DNA of 16,239 nucleotides from an uncultured Bacteroidota bacterium (GTDB lineage: Bacteria; Bacteroidota; Bacteroidia; Flavobacteriales; Flavobacteriaceae). The stretch is taken from positions 1 through 16,239 of the forward strand of contig CAILTC010000205.1 in the NCBI GenBank assembly GCA_903837025.1, read 5' to 3'. Both the position numbers and the translations under genes were made by a program. Of this stretch, positions 6,303 to 13,998 are shown one piece after another. The notes beneath the pieces are model-generated. The model was not told the origin of the DNA and searched no databases. It was given only the letters and a program-made list of their open reading frames with translations. Positions within the stretch are counted from its first letter, which is position 1, and each line of letters begins with the position of its first letter.

Positions 6303-7343
6303 TTGTCAAATAAAATTCAACATATTGCCGTCATGAGACTTTCTGCAATGGGAGATGTCGCCATGACGGTTCCTGTTTTAAGAGCTTTTGCTGCACAATA
6401 CCCAAAGATTAAAATAACGGTAATTTCGGTTCCGTTTTTTAAACCTTTTTTTGAAGAACTTCCAAACGTTACTTTCTTTGCTTTTGACAGTAAAAATCGC
6501 CACAAAGGAGTCGTTGGCTTATTGCGATTATTTCAAGATTTGAAAGGACTAAACATCGACGCTTTTGCCGATTTACATAATGTTTTGCGTTCGAAATTTC
6601 TCCGGAAACTTTTTGGGTTTTCCGGAAAATTAACTGCTTATGTCGATAAAGGTAGAGCCGATAAAGCCGCACTAACGCGTGCCGAAAACAAAATTTTCAA
6701 ACCAGCGGTAACCATGTTCCAAAGGCATTCTAACGTATTTGAAGAATTGGGATTCCCTGTAGATTTATCAAACCCTACATTTCCAGCCCAACAAGATTTA
6801 GTTGCTGAAATCATTGGTTTTACGGGAGAAAAAAACCAAAAATGGATTGGTATTGCGCCTTTCGCCCAATATGATTCTAAAGTATATCCTTTCGATCTCA
6901 TGCAAGAAGTTATCGATACATTAGCCCAAGATGATGCCTATAAAATTTTTCTTTTTGGTGGTGGAAAAAAGGAAATTGAACGATTAAATTCACTTTCAAA
7001 TCATAGAAAAAACGTCATTAATAGTGCCGGAAAACTAAGTTTTAAGCAGGAATTGCAACTTATAAGCCATCTTGATCTTATGCTTTCTATGGATTCCGGA
7101 AATGCTCATATTGCCGCAATGTTTGGTGTAAAAGTCATTACACTTTGGGGAGCGACACATCCTTTTGCCGGATTTTCCCCTTTTAATCAGCCATTAGAAA
7201 ACGCTTTGGTTTCGGATAGAAATTTGTTTCCAAAATTACCGACTTCGGTTTACGGAAATAAAAAAGTGGAAGGCTATGAAAGTGCCATGCGAACGATTTT
7301 ACCTCAAAATGTAGTTGATAAAATCACGACTTCTCTAAAATAG
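6303..7343 (+). CDS. Glycosyltransferase family 9 (heptosyltransferase-like), TTG start
   Basis: The protein is about 346 residues with the GT-B fold of ADP-heptose:LPS heptosyltransferases. RLSAMGDVAMTVPVL at residues 12-26 contains the conserved aspartate (D18, equivalent to the WaaC catalytic aspartate). The second domain has WIGIAPFAQYDSKVYP at 181-196 and the nucleotide-sugar site MDSGNAHIAAMFGVKVITLWGATHP at 263-287. It probably adds a heptose or related sugar to the lipopolysaccharide core at the cytoplasmic face. No ATG lies upstream in frame. The first ATG (6333) would cut away most of the first beta strand (KIQHIAVMRL), which homologues keep, so TTG at 6303 is the best start. The gene is co-transcribed with the DUF4254 gene (17-nt gap) and convergent to a small minus-strand gene 24 bp away. 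A weak AT-only inverted repeat (7351-7367) lies in that gap. Confidence 0.88.
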   Translation: MSNKIQHIAVMRLSAMGDVAMTVPVLRAFAAQYPKIKITVISVPFFKPFFEELPNVTFFAFDSKNRHKGVVGLLRLFQDLKGLNIDAFADLHNVLRSKFLRKLFGFSGKLTAYVDKGRADKAALTRAENKIFKPAVTMFQRHSNVFEELGFPVDLSNPTFPAQQDLVAEIIGFTGEKNQKWIGIAPFAQYDSKVYPFDLMQEVIDTLAQDDAYKIFLFGGGKKEIERLNSLSNHRKNVINSAGKLSFKQELQLISHLDLMLSMDSGNAHIAAMFGVKVITLWGATHPFAGFSPFNQPLENALVSDRNLFPKLPTSVYGNKKVEGYESAMRTILPQNVVDKITTSLK

Positions 7344-7367
7344 AACGGGATTAAAAAGCTGTTTTAA

Positions 7368-7676
7368 CTACAAATAAATTTTTTCATCCTGACATCGCTT
7401 CAGAATATAGCTTTTTAAATTCGAAATAGTTGCAGGATAATCGGGTGAATCATAACCAAAACGCTCGTGTTCAGTCTGTTCTTTTTCGATCGCATTGCAG
7501 CCTTTGATGACTTCTTTGAGCATATCGAGCATTGCCATTTCTTTGTTATTCGATTTTTGAAATTTGAATTCCACCATTTCATCTTGCAATTCTTCGCAAT
7601 AGTCCAATAGTTTTGCAACTTCTGGTTCGTCTAGAAGAGAAGGATTGTTTCTGAATATTTCTCGGATTGATTTCAT
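7368..7676 (-). CDS. Hypothetical small acidic helical protein
   Basis: I do not recognise this 102-residue protein. It is charged and predicted mainly helical, with no signal peptide or membrane segment. It opens with MKSIREIFRNNPSLLDEPEVAKLLDYCEELQDEM and has a conserved-looking centre HERFGYDSPDYPATISNLKSYIL at about 70-92. Three cysteines (27, 60, 95) are spread out and do not form a metal-binding motif. Codon usage resembles its neighbours, and the reading frame is complete with ATG and TAG. It lies downstream of the PaaE-like gene on the same strand, but a strong hairpin (7689-7736) fills the 77-bp gap, ending only 12 nt before the ATG, so it may be separately controlled. A real gene is more likely than a random frame because the other strand is not coding here and the frame fills the available space. 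Confidence 0.6.
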   Translation of the reverse strand: MKSIREIFRNNPSLLDEPEVAKLLDYCEELQDEMVEFKFQKSNNKEMAMLDMLKEVIKGCNAIEKEQTEHERFGYDSPDYPATISNLKSYILKRCQDEKIYL

Positions 7677-7688
7677 AAATAAAATAGT

Positions 7689-7736
7689 TTGCAGTCGCAG
7701 TTTTCAGTTTTGCACCGCTGAAGACTGCGACTGTAA
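7689..7736. repeat. 19-bp-stem inverted repeat between the PaaE-like and hypothetical genes
   Basis: Arms 7689-7707 and 7718-7736 pair over 19 positions with two G-T wobbles. The core CAGTCGCAGTTTTCAG pairs with CTGAAGACTGCGACTG, leaving a 10-nt loop. The GC-rich stem stands out from the AT-rich flanks. On the minus strand it follows the PaaE-like stop by 17 nt and is followed by ACTATTTTATTT, so it could act as a weak terminator or 3' mRNA stabiliser. Internal repetition of CAGTCGCAG/AACTGCGACTG is reminiscent of dispersed intergenic repeats in Flavobacterium (from memory). Confidence 0.65.
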
Positions 7737-7753
7737 TCTAAACTGCCTTCTGA

Positions 7754-8806
7754 TTAAACATCATCATAATCTACAACAATTTCTGCAGATGTAGGATGCG
7801 CTTGGCAAGTAAGAATTAAACCATCGGCTATTTCGCTATCCGTAAGAATGGAGTTTTTTGTCATTTCGGCTGAACCTGATTTAATGCGAGCTAAACAGCT
7901 ACTGCAGATTCCGCCTTGGCAAGAATAGGGTGCATCAACACCTTGTTTCAGAGCCGCGTCGAGAATGGTTTGTTTTTGTGACATTTCGAAAGTCGTTTCC
8001 TCATCATCAACCATAATGGTAATTTTGGTGTGACCTTCTAGTGATTTTTCGATTTTATTTTCGACAGCAGAACTCGAGAATAATTCAAATTTAATGTTCT
8101 TTTCGGTAATGTTATGTGCTGCTAAAACTGTTGAAACGGTGTTGATCATTTCTTCGGGCCCACATAAATAAAACTTGTCGAATTCTAATTCCTTGTGTTT
8201 GTTATTTAACACAAAATTGACGATAGACTTATCGATTCGACCAAATAATTCGCCATCGGCTTTGGCCTGGCTGAAAACATATTGAACAAATAATCGACCT
8301 GTATATTGAGAATGTAAGTCGTGTAATTCTTGATGAAAGATAGTTTCTTCGGGCGTTTTATTTCCGTAAACCAAAACAAAAGTACTTCGTGGCTCACTTT
8401 TCAAAACCGATTTCAGAATAGAAATTGCTGGTGTAATTCCGCTTCCAGCTACAAAAGCAGCATAGTTTTTTTGACGATCCGCTAGTGGTTCGAAGGTAAA
8501 TTTCCCTTCTGGTTTCCCCACTTCAAGAACATCGCCTGCCTTTAGTTTTGTATTGGCAAATTGCGAAAAAGCACCATTTTTTACTGCTTTGACAGCAATT
8601 CGTAATTCGCCACTTTCGGGCGATGAACAGATAGAATAGGCACGACGAATTTCTTTTCCGTCCAATGTCAATCTTAAATTTACATATTGACCGGCTACAA
8701 AAGTATAATTCGGTTTTAATTCTTCGGGAACGTTAAAAAGGATTGAAACCGCAGAAGGAGTTTCGCGGGTTATTTCTTTTATGACCAATTTCTTGAATGA
8801 TGGCAT
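7754..8806 (-). CDS. PaaE-like FAD/NAD(P)H oxidoreductase with C-terminal 2Fe-2S ferredoxin domain
   Basis: The 350-residue protein has three domains. A flavin-binding barrel carries RRAYSICSSP at residues 54-63. A ferredoxin-NADP reductase-type nucleotide domain carries AGSGITPAISILKS at 120-133 and FYLCGPEEMI at 212-221. A plant-type ferredoxin domain has Cys296, Cys301, Cys304 and Cys334 (C-x4-C-x2-C-x29-C). The architecture is that of PaaE, the reductase of phenylacetyl-CoA epoxidase, and of related HCP and hydroxylase reductases. It passes electrons from NAD(P)H through FAD to the iron-sulphur cluster and on to a partner oxygenase or ferredoxin. No paaABCD genes are in the window, so the partner is unknown and the paaE symbol is not assigned. 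It is cytoplasmic. An exact -7 box (8829-8822) lies about 15 bp upstream. Confidence 0.88.
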   Translation of the reverse strand: MPSFKKLVIKEITRETPSAVSILFNVPEELKPNYTFVAGQYVNLRLTLDGKEIRRAYSICSSPESGELRIAVKAVKNGAFSQFANTKLKAGDVLEVGKPEGKFTFEPLADRQKNYAAFVAGSGITPAISILKSVLKSEPRSTFVLVYGNKTPEETIFHQELHDLHSQYTGRLFVQYVFSQAKADGELFGRIDKSIVNFVLNNKHKELEFDKFYLCGPEEMINTVSTVLAAHNITEKNIKFELFSSSAVENKIEKSLEGHTKITIMVDDEETTFEMSQKQTILDAALKQGVDAPYSCQGGICSSCLARIKSGSAEMTKNSILTDSEIADGLILTCQAHPTSAEIVVDYDDV

Positions 8807-8821
8807 GAGATAATTTTTTTA

Positions 8822-8829
8822 CAAAAATA
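8822..8829 (-). promoter_or_regulatory. -7 promoter element of the PaaE-like gene
   Basis: On the minus strand this reads TATTTTTG, an exact TAnnTTTG match, 15 nt before the ATG at 8806. A TTG at the expected -33 spacing is not present, so support rests on the -7 box and position alone. Confidence 0.4.
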
Positions 8830-8845
8830 GGAAATGGCAAATAAA

Positions 8846-8874
8846 TTGAACTTATATATTGGAAAATATTTTTA
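8846..8874 (+). promoter_or_regulatory. Candidate promoter of the DUF5687 ABC operon
   Basis: TTG (8846-8848), an 18-nt spacer and TATTTTTA (8867-8874) match the -33/-7 arrangement except for the last base of the -7 box (A for G). The start would be near 8881, leaving a leader of about 44 nt before the ATG at 8925. It is back-to-back with the PaaE-like promoter. Confidence 0.35.
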
Positions 8875-8924
8875 ATCGTAACATTTTCTTATTTTTATCA
8901 AATAATACAAAAACCTCAATCAGC

Positions 8925-10388
8925 ATGATTAAAAAATTCCTTTACCTCGAATGGAAATCATTTACCAGATCGGCCTCTTTTGGGACTAATCTAGCATTCA
9001 AAATATTAATAGGCTTTGTGATTGTGATGTACGCGGGCTTATTATTAGCAGCAGGAATTGGGGTTTTTTATGGATTGAAAGAAAAACATTTAGATCCGTT
9101 GCATGAGGTTAATAAATTCTTGACTTATTATTTTTTAGTTGGTATTGCCATGCGATTAGTTATGCAAAAAATCCCCGTGCTTAATATTCGTCCTTTGTTG
9201 GTTTTACCAATTAAGAAACCGATAATGGTTCATTTTTCTTTGGGAAAAACGGTCTTGTCTCCTCCTAATTTGCTTCAAGCTTTCTTCTTTTTGCCGTTTT
9301 CGATTATTCTACTGGTTGAAGGTTACGATATTTTGGGAGTTATTCTTTGGCATGTATCGATGATGGCATTGGTTTATAGCAACAATTTCTTGAATATTAT
9401 TTTGAATAATAAAGACAATTTGTTTGTCGTTTTTCTAGGAATTGCAGCTATTCTTGGCGGATGTCACTATTATGGAGTTTTCAATATTACGGATTATACA
9501 GTAGTATTTTTTGATGGATTGTTTACTTCAAAAGGACTGTTTTTGCTTCCTGTTTTGGTTTTGATTGGCTTGTATTATTACACTTTCAATTATTTCAAAA
9601 GTGAATTATATCTTGATGCAGGACTTTCGACCAAACATGAAATCGCCAAAACCGAAAATCTAACCTGGTTAAACCAATTTGGATCATTAGGGACCTTCCT
9701 CAAAAATGACATTAAACTCATCAAACGGAACAAGCGGTCAAGAAACACGATTCTGATGAGCTTTTTGTTTTTATTCTATGGGCTGATTTTTTTCAAAGCC
9801 AATTCCCATCAGCCAGAAGTGATGCGAATTTTTGCAGGGATTTTTGTTTCGGGCGGATTTTTATTCACCTTCGGACAGTTTGTACCAAGTTGGGATAGTG
9901 CTTATTACCAGTTGATGATGACGCAAAATATTTCCTATAAAGGTTATTTGAACTCAAAATGGTGGCTTGTAGTTATCGCCACATTTATTTCGACCCTTTT
10001 GGCTTCGTTTTATTTGTATTACGGATGGCAAGTTTATCTTACGATTGTTGTCGGGGCGATTTATAATATTGGTGTCAATTCGCACTTGGTTTTGCTTGGC
10101 GGCGCTTATACGAAAACCCCAATAGATTTGGCTTCCAGCAAAGGCGCTTTTGGAGATAAAAAGGCTTTTAATGTAAATACAATGCTAATTTCGTTACCAA
10201 AATTGTTCTTGCCAGTTTTACTCTATTGGGCAGGTTCTTCTATAATGAATGCTAATTTAGGACTATTATTTGTAGCTATTGCTGGCGTTTTAGGTTTTGC
10301 TTTAAGAGACAAAGTATTTTCATTAATCGAAAAAATATACAAAACTGAGAAATACAAAACCATCGCAGCATACAAACAACAATCGTAA
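8925..10388 (+). CDS. DUF5687 family ABC transporter permease
   Basis: The integral membrane protein has 487 residues and about twelve membrane helices in two sets of six (roughly 23-221 and 275-460), separated by a basic cytoplasmic loop (222-274) that includes LWNQ-like TWLNQFGSLGTFLKNDIKLIKRNKRSR. The N-terminus FLYLEWKSFTRSASFGTNLAFK resembles DUF5687 permeases of Bacteroidetes. It is paired with a single ATP-binding subunit gene 44 bp downstream, so the two likely form an ABC exporter in the inner membrane. The substrate is unknown. The ATG at 8925 is preferred over an in-frame TTG at 8859, because the 22 extra residues are poorly ordered and asparagine-rich, and the candidate -7 box lies within that stretch. 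An imperfect GC-rich palindrome lies between the two genes. Confidence 0.82.
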   Translation: MIKKFLYLEWKSFTRSASFGTNLAFKILIGFVIVMYAGLLLAAGIGVFYGLKEKHLDPLHEVNKFLTYYFLVGIAMRLVMQKIPVLNIRPLLVLPIKKPIMVHFSLGKTVLSPPNLLQAFFFLPFSIILLVEGYDILGVILWHVSMMALVYSNNFLNIILNNKDNLFVVFLGIAAILGGCHYYGVFNITDYTVVFFDGLFTSKGLFLLPVLVLIGLYYYTFNYFKSELYLDAGLSTKHEIAKTENLTWLNQFGSLGTFLKNDIKLIKRNKRSRNTILMSFLFLFYGLIFFKANSHQPEVMRIFAGIFVSGGFLFTFGQFVPSWDSAYYQLMMTQNISYKGYLNSKWWLVVIATFISTLLASFYLYYGWQVYLTIVVGAIYNIGVNSHLVLLGGAYTKTPIDLASSKGAFGDKKAFNVNTMLISLPKLFLPVLLYWAGSSIMNANLGLLFVAIAGVLGFALRDKVFSLIEKIYKTEKYKTIAAYKQQS

Positions 10389-10392
10389 TTCG

Positions 10393-10418
10393 TACAGACG
10401 CGATTCATCGCGACTCTA
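10393..10418. repeat. Imperfect palindromic intergenic repeat with CGCGAT/ATCGCG core
   Basis: The site is a 26-bp inverted repeat centred on TC (10405-10406). CGCGAT (10399-10404) pairs perfectly with ATCGCG (10407-10412), and the outer TAcAGa/aCTcTA flanks pair except at two positions. Restoring G at 10395 and T at 10413 would make it perfect, TAGAGACGCGAT and its reverse complement. This core is one I recall as a dispersed palindrome in Flavobacterium and in cyanobacteria. It is GC-rich against AT-rich surroundings and sits within an operon, 14 nt before the ATPase start. Confidence 0.6.
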
Positions 10419-10432
10419 ATAAAAAAATCAAA

Positions 10433-11128
10433 ATGATAAACGTACACCATCTTTCAAAAACCTACAATGGCACCACCGTTCTTAAAATAGAAAATCTAGA
10501 AATCCCAAAAGGACAAAGTTTTGGTCTTGTGGGGAATAATGGAGCAGGGAAATCCACTTTTTTCAGTTTGGCTTTAGATTTGATTCTGCCATCAACGGGA
10601 CATATTATCAACAACGGATTTCAGGTAAATACCAGTGAAAACTGGAAACCTTTTACCGCTTCGTTTCTTGACGAAAGTTTCTTGATTGGCTATTTGACAC
10701 CCGAAGAATATTTTTATTTTATTGGCGATTTACGTAATCAAAACAAAGCCGATGTAGATGCTTTATTAGTCAAACACGAAGAATTTTTTAATGGTGAAAT
10801 TCTGAAAAACAAAAAATATTTGCGTGATTTATCCAAGGGAAACCAAAAGAAAGTAGGGATTATTGCCACGCTTATTGGCAATCCCGAATTGGTTATTCTT
10901 GATGAACCTTTTGCTAATTTGGATCCAACAACGGTAAGTAGATTAAAAAAAATCATCAAAGAACTTGCCGAAAACACCGATGTTACCGTTTTGGTTTCGA
11001 GCCATGATTTGCAACACACAGTTGAGGTTTGCAACCGAATTGTTGTTCTAAACAAAGGCGAAGTCGTAAAGGACATTCAAACCTCAAAGGAAACCTTGCA
11101 GGAATTGGAAGCGTTTTTTGCAGTTTAA
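10433..11128 (+). CDS. ABC transporter ATP-binding protein, partner of the DUF5687 permease
   Basis: The 231-residue nucleotide-binding domain has Walker A GNNGAGKS (34-41), the signature LSKGNQKK (133-140), Walker B VILDEP (154-159) with D-loop ANLDP (161-165), and the switch histidine in SSHD (189-192). It hydrolyses ATP at the cytoplasmic face to drive the membrane subunit. Where the Q-loop glutamine is normally found, the sequence reads SFLDESFLIGYLT (78-90), with aspartate or glutamate instead. Other DUF5687-linked ATPases may share this, but it departs from the standard. Its gene follows the permease gene by 44 bp, in which a palindromic repeat lies. Short domain length with no fused membrane part indicates a half-system that dimerises. 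The next gene, sprE, is 87 bp away and probably starts a new transcription unit. Confidence 0.92.
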   Translation: MINVHHLSKTYNGTTVLKIENLEIPKGQSFGLVGNNGAGKSTFFSLALDLILPSTGHIINNGFQVNTSENWKPFTASFLDESFLIGYLTPEEYFYFIGDLRNQNKADVDALLVKHEEFFNGEILKNKKYLRDLSKGNQKKVGIIATLIGNPELVILDEPFANLDPTTVSRLKKIIKELAENTDVTVLVSSHDLQHTVEVCNRIVVLNKGEVVKDIQTSKETLQELEAFFAV

Positions 11129-11215
11129 ATTTCCATATTTAAAAAAGAAACGTATTTTTACCAGTCATTATACTAAAACTTTGTTTTAAAAGTTAAATGA
11201 TTAAAAAGGCTACCA

Positions 11216-13996
11216 TTGAAAACCAATACGTATAAATACACATTTATTTTAGGATTCTTATTTTTCTTGATAGCTTGTTCTACTAGGAAAGACACTTTTT
11301 TGGCTAGAAATTCTCACGCATTAAGCACAGAATACAATATTTTATTTAATGGCCAAATCGGTTTAGACAAAGGAATAAAAGGCATTGAGTCTAAAAATAA
11401 AGATAATTTTTGGAAAATATTGCCAATAGAAAAAATGCAATTTATTGAAGATAATTCGGCTAATGCTAAACCCAAAAACACTGATTTAGATCTCGCCGAA
11501 GCCAAAGCGACAAAGGCCATTCAAAAACATTCCATGAATATTGACGGTAGAGAAAGAAATAGTCAAATGGATGAAGCCTATTTATTGCTAGGAAAAGCGA
11601 GGTATTATGATCAAAGATTCATTCCTGCATTAGATGCTTTCAATTATATTTTGTACAAATACTCGGATAGCGACAAGATTTATGAGGCTAAAATTTGGCG
11701 CGAAAAAACCAATATGCGCTTGGGTAATGAGGAACGAGTTATAAAAAACATTAGCAAACTTCTAGACGAGAAAAAACTAAAAAAACAAGTAGTTGCAAAT
11801 GCCAATGCTTTGTTATCGGAAGCATTTTTGAATCTTGAACAAACGGATAGCGCTGTCGCAAAATTAAAAATCGCTGAAAAATTTACTGGGATAAATGCAG
11901 AAAGAGCTCGATATCGTTTTATCTTGGGACAATTGTATCAAGAATTAAATCAAAAAGAGAATGCTTTAAGCAGCTATCAATCGGTGATTGCTATGAATAG
12001 AAAATCGAGTAGAGAATTTGTTATTCAGGCTTATGCAAAAAAAGCACAATTATTTGATTATGCAAATGGCGATACCAATGCTTTTATAAAAACATTTGAA
12101 AAACTGGTCGCCGATAGAGAAAATAGACCTTTTTTGGGTGTGATATATTATGAAATGGGTGTGTTTTATGACAAACGCAACGACCAAAAATTGGCTTATA
12201 AATATTACAATCTTTCTCTAAAAAGAAAATCAACCGATGCTTATTTAATAGCTTCGGATTATAGAAATTTAGGAAATATGCACTTTAAAAAAGCGGAATA
12301 TTCTCTTGCCGCTAAATATTATGACAGTACATTAGTTAAGCTAGAAGCTAAAACAAGAGAATATATTCACATTAAAAAAGTTCGAAAAGATTTAGATGAA
12401 GTAATCGAATATGAACTTGTTGCAAAAACTAATGACAGTATATTGAAGGTTGTTTCTATGTCGGAAGCGAACAGAGTTTTATATTTTAAAGAGTATATCG
12501 AAAAACTAAAAAAAGAGGATATTGCCAAGAAGATTTTAGAAGATAAAGAAAAACAAAGACTAGAAAATATTGCAAGAAATAGTAAAGGTTCTCCAACTGA
12601 CAACGCTCTAGGCGCACAAGCACCAGGAAAAGCAATCAAGAAAACCGCATCAGGGCCACCTACAATTGCAGACGCTTCGAACAATGCTGCAGCAAGTGCT
12701 TTCTACTTCTATAACCCCACAACAGTGGCTTATGGTAAAGTTGAATTCAAAAAAAATTGGGGTGATAGAGCTTTAAATGGGAATTGGAGACAACAAACCA
12801 ATGCAATTAACCCAAGCGCTACCGATACAATTAACAAAAACATTCCATTGGATGAAACCAAGTTAGCAGAAAGTAAAATACCCGAAAAATACACCGCCGA
12901 TTTTTATTTAAAACAAATTCCGAAATCCCAGTTGGAAATAGATAATATCACCAAAGAACGTGACGTTGCTTATTATGAACTTGGAGTTATTTATAAAGAA
13001 AAATTTAAAGAATATAAATTAGCTGCTGACAAACTTGAACAGCTATTACAGAATAATCCAGAAGAAAAATTGGTTGCTCCAGCCATGTATAATTTGTATA
13101 AAATATACCAAATTTCGGATTTTTATAAGGCAGAGCTGATGAAAGCTAGAATTTCGAGTCAGTTTCCGAATTCGCGTTATGCCCAAATAATAAACAATGC
13201 AAATCCTGCCGATGCTCTTGAAAAAGGAAGTCCCGAAAATGTATATTATAAGTGGTATAAATTGTATCAAGGCGAACAATTCACTACGGTTTTTGGAGCT
13301 ATTGACGGATTGATTAATCAGTTTTCTGGAGATGAAATTGTATCTAAATTCGAATTGCTAAAAGCAAATACCATAGGAAAACTAAAAGGTTTAGTAGCCT
13401 ACAAAAAAGCGATGCAACACGTTGCTGATATGTATCCAAAAAGCGACGAGGGGAAACAGGCTAAAGAAATTCTGACTACACAAATCCCGTCTTTAGAAAA
13501 AATGAGTTTTGATCCGATTGATAATAAAAATTGGAAAATTCTTTATAAAGTTGCCGATTTAGAAGCTAAAAGTGCTGCCGATTTACAAATTAAAATTAGT
13601 AAGTTATTTGGCAATGAAATCTTTAAAGAATTATCTTTTTCTTGTGATAATTATACGGATAATGAAAGTTTCATAATGATTCAAGGTATAAATTCAGAAG
13701 TATATGCAAAATCAATAGTAGGTGTATTAAAAGATAAATATAAAATACAAGAACCTGCTATTATAATTTCTGATGAAAACTATATTGTGTTACAAATCAA
13801 GAAAAATCTTATTGAGTATTTGTCGCCAGAAAGGTTAAAAATAGTTCCTATTCAACCTGCAGCGCCTCAGACAATAAATACAAAACAAGAACCTTTAAAA
13901 CCAGATGTGCCATCGGATAGGTTTGCTCCACCAATTCAAAATCCGAATGATCAAGACCAGATAAATCCAAACCCTAATTTACCTAATAAACCCTAA
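11216..13996 (+). CDS. sprE: SprE/PorW-like lipoprotein of type IX secretion and gliding motility, TTG start
   Basis: The 926-residue TPR lipoprotein begins with a basic, hydrophobic signal and lipobox FLIAC with lipidated Cys21. Helical repeat pairs run from about 118 to 400 (for example AYLLLGKARYYDQRFIPALDAFNYIL) and again at 583-760. Between them is an Ala/Pro/Gly-rich linker (455-495) and the hallmark FYFYNPTTVAYGKVEFKKNW at 496-515. The C-terminus (875-926) is proline- and asparagine-rich. SprE is needed for SprB-dependent gliding in F. johnsoniae, and its homologue PorW is a type IX secretion component in Porphyromonas. It should act at the periplasmic side of the outer membrane. The best start is TTG 11216, because the frame is closed by TGA at 11198 and the first internal Met (residue 74) would lose the signal. 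A 12-codon ATG frame (11197-11235) overlaps this start. Bactofilin follows after 2 nt. Confidence 0.9.
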   Translation: MKTNTYKYTFILGFLFFLIACSTRKDTFLARNSHALSTEYNILFNGQIGLDKGIKGIESKNKDNFWKILPIEKMQFIEDNSANAKPKNTDLDLAEAKATKAIQKHSMNIDGRERNSQMDEAYLLLGKARYYDQRFIPALDAFNYILYKYSDSDKIYEAKIWREKTNMRLGNEERVIKNISKLLDEKKLKKQVVANANALLSEAFLNLEQTDSAVAKLKIAEKFTGINAERARYRFILGQLYQELNQKENALSSYQSVIAMNRKSSREFVIQAYAKKAQLFDYANGDTNAFIKTFEKLVADRENRPFLGVIYYEMGVFYDKRNDQKLAYKYYNLSLKRKSTDAYLIASDYRNLGNMHFKKAEYSLAAKYYDSTLVKLEAKTREYIHIKKVRKDLDEVIEYELVAKTNDSILKVVSMSEANRVLYFKEYIEKLKKEDIAKKILEDKEKQRLENIARNSKGSPTDNALGAQAPGKAIKKTASGPPTIADASNNAAASAFYFYNPTTVAYGKVEFKKNWGDRALNGNWRQQTNAINPSATDTINKNIPLDETKLAESKIPEKYTADFYLKQIPKSQLEIDNITKERDVAYYELGVIYKEKFKEYKLAADKLEQLLQNNPEEKLVAPAMYNLYKIYQISDFYKAELMKARISSQFPNSRYAQIINNANPADALEKGSPENVYYKWYKLYQGEQFTTVFGAIDGLINQFSGDEIVSKFELLKANTIGKLKGLVAYKKAMQHVADMYPKSDEGKQAKEILTTQIPSLEKMSFDPIDNKNWKILYKVADLEAKSAADLQIKISKLFGNEIFKELSFSCDNYTDNESFIMIQGINSEVYAKSIVGVLKDKYKIQEPAIIISDENYIVLQIKKNLIEYLSPERLKIVPIQPAAPQTINTKQEPLKPDVPSDRFAPPIQNPNDQDQINPNPNLPNKP

Positions 13997-13998
13997 TT

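Noticed and set aside
7351..7367. TTAAAA-AGCTG-TTTTAA as a terminator between the GT9 gene and the convergent small gene
   Set aside because: The stem is only six A-T pairs, likely to occur by chance in this composition, and there is no adjacent T-run on the plus strand. It is noted but too weak to list as a feature.
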